Below are positions 57,218 to 64,000 of a stretch of DNA of 64,000 bases, piece after piece (position 1 is the first letter of the stretch; each line of letters opens with the position of its first letter). Source of the DNA: Polaromonas sp047303325. Its GTDB lineage: Bacteria; Pseudomonadota; Gammaproteobacteria; Burkholderiales; Burkholderiaceae_C. Below the pieces are notes generated by a model. That model did not search any database. It saw only the letters and a list, made by a program, of their open reading frames with translations, and was not told where the DNA came from. Location of the stretch: assembly GCF_047303325.1 (NCBI RefSeq), contig NZ_JBKBEX010000004.1, positions 1 to 64,000 on the forward strand. Reading direction: 5' to 3'. Made by a program: the position numbers and the translations under genes.

Positions 57218-59299
57218 ATGGACATCACCCAGTTCTACCAGACATTTTTTGAAGAAGCCGACGAGTTGCTGGCCGAGATGGAACAGCTGTTCCTGGGCCT
57301 GGACCTGGAGGCGCCCGACGGCGAACACCTCAATGCGGTGTTTCGCGCCGCGCATTCCATCAAGGGCGGCGCGGCCACCTTCGGTTTTGTCGCGCTGACC
57401 GACACCACCCACCTGCTGGAAAACCTGCTGGACCGGGCGCGCCACGGCGAGCTCAAACTCAATACCAAGATGATGGATGCTTTTCTGGAGACCAAGGACG
57501 TGTTGCAAAAACAATTGAGCGCCTACAGGGCCGGCGCCGAGCCCGAAGCCGGCATGGTGGCCGAGATCTGCGCGGTGCTGCAGCAGCTCGCGCGGGAAGC
57601 CGGCGGAACGCCGCCCGCGCCGCCTGTTATTGCCGCGCCACCGGCGCCCGTGGCCGCACTGCAGGCCGAACCTACCGCAGAGGCCGGGCCCGCGGCCGAG
57701 CGGACCCTGAAGGTGCGTTTTTCCAAGGTGTCGGAAAACGACTGCAAGCTGCTCAGCGAGGAGATGGCCAACCTGGGCCAGGTGACGGCGCAGACCCAGG
57801 AAGAGGGCAGCCTGACGATCTGGCTCAAGACTGGTTGCGACGGCAACGACGTGATCGCGGTCTGCTGTTTCATCATCGAGGCCGAGCAGATCGACATCCG
57901 CGAGGAGGGTGCGCCCGCCGCGCCAGCCCAGCCGGTGACGGCGCAGCAAGCTGAAGCGGCCGCGCCGCAGTCTGCAAGCCAGTCCGCGCCCGCCGTAGCC
58001 AGCGCACCGGCGGTGGCTGCTGCTGCCGCCGCCGTGCAGAACAAGGAGTCCAGCTCGATACGCGTGGACGTCGAAAAAGTCGACCAGATCATCAACCTGG
58101 TCGGCGAGCTGGTGATCACCCAGTCCATGCTGACGCAGACCGCCTCCCTGCTGGACCCGGTGGTGCACGAGCGCCTGCTCAGCGGCATGGGCCACCTGGA
58201 GCGCAATGCGCGCGACCTGCAGGAGTCCGTCATGTCCATACGCATGATGCCCATGGACTATGTGTTCAGCCGCTTCCCGCGCCTGATCCGCGATCTCTCG
58301 GCCAAGCTCGGCAAGCAGGTGCAGCTGGTCACGGTCGGCAAGGAAACCGAACTCGACAAAAGCCTGATCGAGCGCATCATCGACCCCATCACCCACCTGG
58401 TGCGCAACAGCCTGGACCACGGCATCGAAGGCCCGGAGCGCCGCGCCTACGCCGGCAAGGACCCGGTGGGCCGGCTCACGCTGTCGGCCCAGCACCAGGG
58501 CGGCAGCATCGTGATCGAGGTCAAGGACGACGGCGGCGGCCTGGTGCGCGAAAAGATTCTGGCGAAGGCCCTGCAGCAGGGCATGCCCGTGAGCGAAGCC
58601 ATGCCGGACGAGGACGTCTGGCAGCTGATCTTCGCGCCGGGTTTTTCCACGGCCGAAGCGATTACCGACGTGTCGGGCCGAGGCGTCGGCATGGACGTGG
58701 TCAAGCGCAACATCCATGAAATGGGCGGCCATGTGGAGATCGCCTCCGTGCAGGGCAAGGGCACGACGATTCGCATCGTGCTGCCGCTGACGCTGGCCAT
58801 CCTCAACGGCATGTCGGTCAAGGTCGGCGAGGAGGTCTACATTCTGCCGCTGAACTACGTCATCGAATCCCTGCAGCCACTGGACAAGGACGTGCACTCC
58901 ATCACCGCCGACGAGCACGTCATGCATGTGCGCGGCGAATACCTGGCCCTGCTGGAGCTGCACAAGCTTTTCGACGTGGCCGGCGCGGTGCGTGTGCCCA
59001 CCCAGGGCATCGCCGTCATCGTGCAGGCCGAGGGCACGCGCTTTGCGCTGCTGGTCGACCAGTTGGTAGGCCAGCACCAGGTCGTGGTGAAAAACCTGGA
59101 AACCAACTACCGCAAGGTGCCCGGCATTTCGGGCGCGACCATCCTGGGCGACGGCAATGTCGCGCTCATCATCGACGTGGCGGCGGTGCAGCGCGCCAAT
59201 CGCGACAAGGCGGCCCAGCGCGGCCAGGCGCGCCCGGCGCTGGTGGCGGCCGCGGCCGCCGCCGCGTCGCGCGCGCTGGAGGCGGCGATGGCGGCGTAA
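57218..59299 (+). CDS. cheA: Chemotaxis histidine kinase CheA
   Basis: 693 aa. P1 phosphotransfer domain with H46 ('VFRAAHSIKGGAATFGF'). P2 (about 165-230) has 'LKVRFSKVSENDCKLLSEEM'. An Ala-rich linker precedes P3 dimerisation 'VDQIINLVGELVITQSMLTQ'. P4 ATPase has the N box 'HLVRNSLDHGIEG' and 'GRGVGMDVVKRNIHEMGGH'. P5 is CheW-like at the C-terminus ('LTLAILNGMSVKVGEEVYIL'). It receives receptor signals through CheW and phosphorylates CheY and CheB. No cheW follows it here. Confidence 0.97.
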   Translation: MDITQFYQTFFEEADELLAEMEQLFLGLDLEAPDGEHLNAVFRAAHSIKGGAATFGFVALTDTTHLLENLLDRARHGELKLNTKMMDAFLETKDVLQKQLSAYRAGAEPEAGMVAEICAVLQQLAREAGGTPPAPPVIAAPPAPVAALQAEPTAEAGPAAERTLKVRFSKVSENDCKLLSEEMANLGQVTAQTQEEGSLTIWLKTGCDGNDVIAVCCFIIEAEQIDIREEGAPAAPAQPVTAQQAEAAAPQSASQSAPAVASAPAVAAAAAAVQNKESSSIRVDVEKVDQIINLVGELVITQSMLTQTASLLDPVVHERLLSGMGHLERNARDLQESVMSIRMMPMDYVFSRFPRLIRDLSAKLGKQVQLVTVGKETELDKSLIERIIDPITHLVRNSLDHGIEGPERRAYAGKDPVGRLTLSAQHQGGSIVIEVKDDGGGLVREKILAKALQQGMPVSEAMPDEDVWQLIFAPGFSTAEAITDVSGRGVGMDVVKRNIHEMGGHVEIASVQGKGTTIRIVLPLTLAILNGMSVKVGEEVYILPLNYVIESLQPLDKDVHSITADEHVMHVRGEYLALLELHKLFDVAGAVRVPTQGIAVIVQAEGTRFALLVDQLVGQHQVVVKNLETNYRKVPGISGATILGDGNVALIIDVAAVQRANRDKAAQRGQARPALVAAAAAAASRALEAAMAA

Positions 59300-59487
59300 A
59301 TCCGCGAAATCCGGGAGATAGATCTATCCGCAGATTTCGCAGATGAACGCAGATTGAAGAGAAGGAATTTGTACTCCGGATCTCATCCCTGTCTCCACGC
59401 GCTGCCCGCACGGCCTTGCATCATGATGGGTTTTATCTGTGTAAATCTGCGTAATCTGCGGATATGGATTCATCCGCGGATTTTCAC
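59298..59487. repeat. Structured intergenic repeat, copy E
   Basis: Begins at the end of cheA. The left arm is 'ATCCGCAGATTTCGCAGAT' (about 59326-59344). The interior GAAGAGAAGGAATTTGTACTC and CCTGTCTCC...CCTTGCATCATGATGGG parallels copies C and D. The right arm 'AATCTGCGTAATCTGCGGAT' is near 59444-59463, plus a trailing ATCCGCGGATTTTC. It fills the convergent gap between cheA and the histidine kinase. Confidence 0.88.
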
Positions 59488-59509
59488 GGTGAGGATTTTT
59501 GAGCGCCCC

Positions 59510-62176
59510 TTACAGCGTCACGGTAAAGCAGGTGCTGCGTCCTGGCTCGCTGCGCACGGCGATCTTGCCGCCGTGCAGCTCGACCGAGTTCTTCACGATG
59601 GCCAGTCCCAGGCCGGTGCCGGGAATGTCGCCGACATTGCTGGCGCGGTGAAAGGACTCGAACAGGTGCGGCATTTCCTCGGGCGGTATGCCTATACCCT
59701 GGTCCTCGACCTCGAAGACCGTGCAGTCCGCCTGCAGGGAGATGCGAAAAGCCACCTCGCCGCCCTGGGGTGAGTACTTGATGGCATTGGACAGCAGGTT
59801 GCCCAGGATGTGGCGCAGCAGCTTGGCATCGAAGAGGCCGGGCGGCGGCGCGGCCGGAAAATCGGTCAACACCTTGCAATTCGACTTGGGCTGCAGCGCC
59901 CGGGCTTCCTCGACGATGGCATGGCACAGCGCGAGCAGGTCGGTGGGCCCCGGGCGGAATTCCAGCATCTGCGCTTCCACCTGGCCTATCAGCAGCACGC
60001 GGTCCAGCATGCGCGCCATGCGCTGCACACCGGCGCCTATGCTCTCGAAGATTTCCACTTTTTCTTCCGGCGGCATGCGGTCGCTGTAGTCCCTGAGCAG
60101 CTCGGAGGCCGACAGGATGGCCGCCAGCGGCGTGCGGAACTCGTGGCTGGTCATGGAGACGAAGCGCGAGCGCAGGTCGTTGAGCTCTTTCTCGCGCTCC
60201 AGCGCCGCGCGGATATTGTCTTCGGCCCTGCGCCGGTCGGTGATGTCCAGAAGCGTCCAGATCACGCCGGCGTCGGGATTGCGGTCGCTCACGCAGCGGC
60301 CCGCCAGCTGCACCCACAGCGTCTCGCCGTTGCGGCGCCAGAACTTGCGCTCGTCGACGTAGACGCCGTCGCGCACCAGCTTGGCGCGGGTCTCCTTGCC
60401 GTCGGATTCATAGGTCGCGTCGTCGTCGTACAGCAGGCGTGATGATTTCCCGACCAGTTCCTCGCGCGAGTAACCCGTCATCTCCAGGTATTTGTCGTTG
60501 ACCCACTGGATGCGGCGCTCCACGTTGAAGCTGATGCCGACCAGCGCGCTGTTGAAGATGGCCTCGCGCTCGGAGGAGGCCCGCGCCAGCGCCGCCTCCA
60601 GTTCCTTGCGCGGCGTGATGTCCATCACGGCCCAGACGCTGCCCTGGGTCTTGTCGAGCACGCTCACGGCCTTGCCCGAGGCCGTCACCCAGAACAGGCT
60701 GCCGTCCAGCCGGCGCATCTGCAGGTCGCCCTGGTAGGCGCGCCCCTCGTTCATGCAGGCGGCGATGTCCCCGGCCACGCGCAGGTATTCCTGCTGCGAG
60801 GAAAACAGCGTGCTCCAGTCGCGCGGCGCGGGCGTGTCGGCCGAGACGCCGAACATCCTGGCCATGGCCTGGTTGGACCAGCGGAACACGCCCTCGTGCG
60901 TGAGGAAGGCGATGCCGACCAGGGAGTTTTCCAGGATGGTCTCGCGCTCTTCCAGCGTGTCGCGCAGTTGCTCTTCGAGCTTTCTGCGCTGGCTGATGTC
61001 GGAGAAAAAAGTCAGTATGCCCTGTTCGCCGTCCCAGGGAACCACGGAGACGCTGATGCCTATCCAGCGGATCTCCCCGCTGGGCAGCAACAGGCGCAGC
61101 TCGTAGCGGCTGGGCACATCCTCGCCGGCCAGCCGCCTGCGCTGGCGGCCCAGCACCAGAGCGTGGTCGTCGGGGTGGATGCGGTGCAGAAAGCCGACCT
61201 GCAGCATTTCGTCCAGGCCGATGCCGGCGATCTGCGCGGCGCGCTCATTGGCGTAGGCGATGCGCTCGTCCTTCACGACGATCATGCCCTCGTCCACATG
61301 CTCGATCACCGCGCGGTAGCGTTCGGTGGAGCGGCGCACGCTGTCGGCCAGGGCGCGGCTTTGCGTGATGTCGGAGAAAAAAGTCAGCGAGGCCGTGTCC
61401 CCGTCCCAGGGAATGACGCTGCTGCCCATCGAGAGCCAGCGCGGCGCCTTGTCGGGCTGCACCAGCCGCACGTCGATGCGCCCGGCGCCTTGCTGCGCGG
61501 CGGCCAGCTGGTCGTCGGGATGCAGGTGGTGGAAAAACCCCTGCTTGAGGATGTCGGCATAGGGGATGTCGAGGATGGCCGCGGCGCGCTGGTTGGCGAA
61601 CACCACCTTGCCGCGCTGCGTCACCACCACGCCGTCGTTGACGTGCTCGATGACGGCGCGGTAACGCTCCTGCGACAGGCGCGCGGCCTGCTCGGCGGCC
61701 CGGCGCCTGGAGATGTCGCGAATGAAGGCGCCGAAACCGGGCATGCCGCCCGCGCTGTCCGCCGGCACGGTGAAGATGGACAGCTCGACGGGAAGCAGGG
61801 CGCCGCTTTTGTGCAGGGCCTCGACCTCCAGCAGCCGCTCTATGGTCCTGGCCCTGCCTGTCTTGAGGTAGGCGGCCAGGCCCGCCTCATGCGCGGCGCG
61901 CTGCGCGGGCGGCACGATCAGCTCGCACATGCGCTGGCCCACGGCCTCGCCGGCGCGCCAGCCCAGCATGTGTTCGGCGCTGGCGTTCCAGCTCGTGATG
62001 ATGCCGCCCGCATCCATCTCCAGTACGGCGTCGCGCGCCGAACCAAGCAGCGACACCAGGTGCCGCTGCCGGGCCTCGAGCGCGCGTATGGTTTCGCGCA
62101 GCTGCGCCTCGGTGGCGGGCGCCTCCGATGCCGGAGCGCAAGAGGTTTCTTCGGTGTGCCGCAAGGATGTGGGCAT
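59510..62176 (-). CDS. Multi-PAS cytoplasmic sensor histidine kinase
   Basis: 888 aa from the ATG ending at 62176; an earlier open start at 62308 adds unlikely residues. Five PAS/PAC units cover about 40-165, 170-285, 290-410, 425-530 and 545-660. HisKA follows with the phospho-His in 'SMTSHEFRTPLAAILSASEL'. HATPase has the N box 'HILGNLLSNAIKYSPQGG', G1 'DQGIGIPPEEMPHLFESF' and G2 'GTGLGLAIVKNSVELHGG'. There is no transmembrane helix or receiver domain, so it senses internal signals and needs a separate regulator, none of which is adjacent. PAS2 and PAS3 are recent duplicates of each other. Confidence 0.93.
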   Translation of the reverse strand: MPTSLRHTEETSCAPASEAPATEAQLRETIRALEARQRHLVSLLGSARDAVLEMDAGGIITSWNASAEHMLGWRAGEAVGQRMCELIVPPAQRAAHEAGLAAYLKTGRARTIERLLEVEALHKSGALLPVELSIFTVPADSAGGMPGFGAFIRDISRRRAAEQAARLSQERYRAVIEHVNDGVVVTQRGKVVFANQRAAAILDIPYADILKQGFFHHLHPDDQLAAAQQGAGRIDVRLVQPDKAPRWLSMGSSVIPWDGDTASLTFFSDITQSRALADSVRRSTERYRAVIEHVDEGMIVVKDERIAYANERAAQIAGIGLDEMLQVGFLHRIHPDDHALVLGRQRRRLAGEDVPSRYELRLLLPSGEIRWIGISVSVVPWDGEQGILTFFSDISQRRKLEEQLRDTLEERETILENSLVGIAFLTHEGVFRWSNQAMARMFGVSADTPAPRDWSTLFSSQQEYLRVAGDIAACMNEGRAYQGDLQMRRLDGSLFWVTASGKAVSVLDKTQGSVWAVMDITPRKELEAALARASSEREAIFNSALVGISFNVERRIQWVNDKYLEMTGYSREELVGKSSRLLYDDDATYESDGKETRAKLVRDGVYVDERKFWRRNGETLWVQLAGRCVSDRNPDAGVIWTLLDITDRRRAEDNIRAALEREKELNDLRSRFVSMTSHEFRTPLAAILSASELLRDYSDRMPPEEKVEIFESIGAGVQRMARMLDRVLLIGQVEAQMLEFRPGPTDLLALCHAIVEEARALQPKSNCKVLTDFPAAPPPGLFDAKLLRHILGNLLSNAIKYSPQGGEVAFRISLQADCTVFEVEDQGIGIPPEEMPHLFESFHRASNVGDIPGTGLGLAIVKNSVELHGGKIAVRSEPGRSTCFTVTL

Positions 62177-62507
62177 GAATCGTGGCAGGTGTGGCGTGCC
62201 ACTGCGGCAGGCTGTTGGGCTGTTGGGGTGAGGGGGCCTGGGGCATTCTCTGCGATGCGCCCGGCATCGGTCAATCGGAAAACCGGTTTGCCGTGCCAGT
62301 GCTGCCACCCGGAAAAAATGTCGGCGCCCGCAGACAGCGCAGAGCGCTGATTCCGTTGGACTTTTTACATTCCCGGCCGGCGCCTGTCGGCCCGCGCCGA
62401 CAGGCGGTGGTCCGCAAAAAAACGAAGACCGTTGATTTCATTCATGAATTTCAGTGGCATGCAAATTGGGTACAGAAGGGGCAACTCAATCAGCAGGTAG
62501 AACAACA
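62177..62507. other. Divergent region between the PAS kinase and the outer-membrane-type gene
   Basis: 331 bases. It contains a perfect 10-bp stem with a 4-base loop at 62382-62405 (GCCTGTCGGC / GCCGACAGGC), preceded by a GGACTTTTTACATTCCCGG stretch near 62359-62377. These could be an operator or leader of the plus-strand gene. Open frames crossing the region are not supported. Confidence 0.6.
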
Positions 62508-64000
62508 ATGGCCCAGAAGAAGAATGTGTTTCGGCGGATCGCGGTACCCGGCCTTCTGGGCAGCCTGCTGCTGTGCCAGGAGCATGCACAGGCCCAGCAG
62601 GACGGCCAGGTGCAACTGGAGCCCAACGACCAGGTCATACGCGCCTGGCAGCAAAACAACCTGGGGGCGGCGGCCGGCCCCTCGCTGGCGCGCCAGGAGG
62701 ACGGCGGCACCCGGCTTGAATGGAAGGGCGGCCTGACGGTCGACACCTATGGCAACGACGTTCATTCGGCCGGCGGCAACCTCAACACGCCGCTGCGCAC
62801 CGGCGCCTTCTACAAGAACACCTACAACAGCGACCTTCGCGCCACCTACAAGGACAACACCGTCGATTATTTCCAGCTGGGCGCCACCGGTAGCAACGAC
62901 CTGTCGGTGCTGAGCCAGAACCGCTACCAGGTCAACAACATGCAGCTGGGCCGCGCCGGGGCGGGTTATATGCTTTCCCTGGGCGACGTCACGCCCAATT
63001 TCTCCAGCCTGAGCTCCGCGCTGGGCGTGCGCGGCCTCTACGGCCAGCGGCAATTCGGCGAGGAAATGACCGTGTACGGCTTCACCGGCATGGTCGCCGA
63101 AAGCTGGGAAGCCCTGGACAACAAGGTGCCGCGAACCCAGTACCTGAAAGACGTCCACGGCCTCAAGCTTGAAAAAGCCTTCGGAAGCTCGCTGAAAACC
63201 TATGTGACCAGCCAGAGCTCCTCCGAGCGCGAGCCGACCACCGTGATGGCGCAGCCGCTGGCCGCGCAGCGGGGCAAGACGCGTTCCTTCAGCGGCGGCT
63301 TCCAATACCAGGCCGAGCAGTTCACCCTGGCCGGCGAAACCGCCGGCAGCCGCTACGAGAACGGCGGCACCTCGGACCGCCCGGGCCGGGCGAGCATCCT
63401 CGACGCGAGCTGGCGCGGCGAAGGCTACGGTTTTCGCGGCGGCTACCACGACATCTCCAGCGGCTATACCTCGCTGTCGCTGCAGGCGCAGCCCGGTGTT
63501 CGCGAAGCCTATGCCGGCGTCGACTGGACAGTGGCGCCATGGATCGCGCTGGCCACCGACGTGCGCCGCTCGCGCCTCACGACACTGGCCACCGCCGGCT
63601 TCGAGTCGACCTATGTCGACTCGAACGCTGTGGCCGCGCGCGCCAACATCAATTTCGGGCCGGACTATCCGGGCTGGGCGCTGGCCCTGCAGCAGGCCGA
63701 GTCCCGTGCGCTCAATTCCGCCATGCAGGCATCGCGCAACCGGGACTTTTCGTCCACCCTCAATTACACGACCCCCACGTGGAACGCCGGTGTCGGTTTC
63801 GGCTGGGGCAAGGTGACCAGCGAGGTGTGGCCGGCCAGCGATTCGCTTAATGACAACTGGGCCTTCAATCTGGGCCACACCTTCTCCGACGCCCAGCCGG
63901 ACCTGCCGCAGACCTGGAGCCTGGGCGTGAACCTCACCGCGGGCGCGCAGAAGCAGCGCCTGCTGTCGGGCGGACAGACCAGCAATACCAACTACACCTT
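62508..64000 (+). CDS. Outer-membrane beta-barrel-type protein, partial (cut by window end)
   Basis: At least 497 residues from ATG 62508; the frame is still open at 64000. A signal peptide is likely at 1-30 ('GLLGSLLLCQEHAQAQ'). The rest has alternating hydrophobic/polar strands and many aromatic, Gly and Asn residues: 'YFQLGATGSNDLSVLSQNRY', 'RAGAGYMLSLGDVTPNFSSL', 'GVRGLYGQRQFGEEMTVYGF'. This pattern suggests an outer-membrane barrel or usher-like protein. I do not recognise the family, and motility is not implied. RBS is weak (GCAGGTAG). Confidence 0.7.
   Translation, partial: MAQKKNVFRRIAVPGLLGSLLLCQEHAQAQQDGQVQLEPNDQVIRAWQQNNLGAAAGPSLARQEDGGTRLEWKGGLTVDTYGNDVHSAGGNLNTPLRTGAFYKNTYNSDLRATYKDNTVDYFQLGATGSNDLSVLSQNRYQVNNMQLGRAGAGYMLSLGDVTPNFSSLSSALGVRGLYGQRQFGEEMTVYGFTGMVAESWEALDNKVPRTQYLKDVHGLKLEKAFGSSLKTYVTSQSSSEREPTTVMAQPLAAQRGKTRSFSGGFQYQAEQFTLAGETAGSRYENGGTSDRPGRASILDASWRGEGYGFRGGYHDISSGYTSLSLQAQPGVREAYAGVDWTVAPWIALATDVRRSRLTTLATAGFESTYVDSNAVAARANINFGPDYPGWALALQQAESRALNSAMQASRNRDFSSTLNYTTPTWNAGVGFGWGKVTSEVWPASDSLNDNWAFNLGHTFSDAQPDLPQTWSLGVNLTAGAQKQRLLSGGQTSNTNYT

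Noticed and set aside
56588..59077. 829-residue minus-strand frame opposite motB, cheY2 and cheA
   Set aside because: It lies entirely antisense to three conserved genes and shows the composition of a reverse shadow (runs of His, Gln, Val).
1..64000. CRISPR array, rRNA or tRNA genes
   Set aside because: No regularly spaced direct repeats with unique spacers, and no cloverleaf or rRNA-like sequence was noticed while reading; a tRNA scan was not run.

Overview
The window is a GC-rich (roughly two-thirds G+C by eye) chromosomal segment from a motile betaproteobacterium, most likely a Burkholderiales member of the Comamonadaceae type (Polaromonas, Rhodoferax or Acidovorax relatives). The assignment rests on the gene content and order: flhDC next to motAB, flhB-flhA-flhF-flhG-fliA, a second FliK-like protein with an FhlB-like stub after fliST, and cheD between cheR and cheB. 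It is inference; no database search was possible.

Layout. 1-1501: repeat arm and a degenerate-EAL/HDOD protein. 1831-5585: cheR-cheD-cheB-cheY-cheZ. 5860-12985: flhB-flhA-flhF-flhG-fliA. 13231-17820: two tandem modules, each a sigma-28 promoter, cheW and mcp. 17821-18571: a large imperfect palindrome. 18595-20132 (minus): flgA and flgM-flgN. 20541-28111: flgBCDEFGHI and flgJ (rod, hook, rings, rod cap/muramidase). 28210-30440: a third receptor and a tiny receptor-tip-only protein behind its own sigma-28 promoter. 30699-33912: flgK-flgL. 33928-35443 (minus): three unrecognised membrane or exported proteins. 35675-46916 (minus): fliR-Q-P-O-N-M-L, fliK, fliJ-I-H-G-F, transcribed from fliF towards fliR. 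47248-53629: fliE, fliC, flaG, fliD-S-T, fliK2, fhlB-like. 53856-59299: flhD-flhC, motA-motB, cheY2, cheA. 59510-62176 (minus): a five-PAS histidine kinase. 62508-end: an outer-membrane-type protein cut by the window edge.

Together the genes encode an almost complete flagellum (export gate FlhAB-FliPQR-FliO, ATPase complex FliHIJ, C-ring FliGMN, MS ring FliF, rod, hook, filament, cap, stator MotAB), its regulators (FlhDC master activator, FliA sigma-28, FlgM anti-sigma) and a full chemotaxis pathway (CheA, two CheW, three MCPs, CheR, CheB, CheD, two CheY-type regulators, CheZ). Five sigma-28 promoters can be read directly, upstream of flgM, cheW1, cheW2, the mini receptor-tip gene and fliC.

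The features worth most attention are not the core genes. They are a receptor-tip micro-protein, a FlhF with a C-terminal extension of about 400 residues, a FlhG without its signature P-loop lysines, five copies of a structured intergenic repeat at operon borders, a 750-bp palindrome whose arm recurs at the window start, a MITE-like insertion that supplies the flgI stop codon, and a strongly context-dependent use of the ATA codon.
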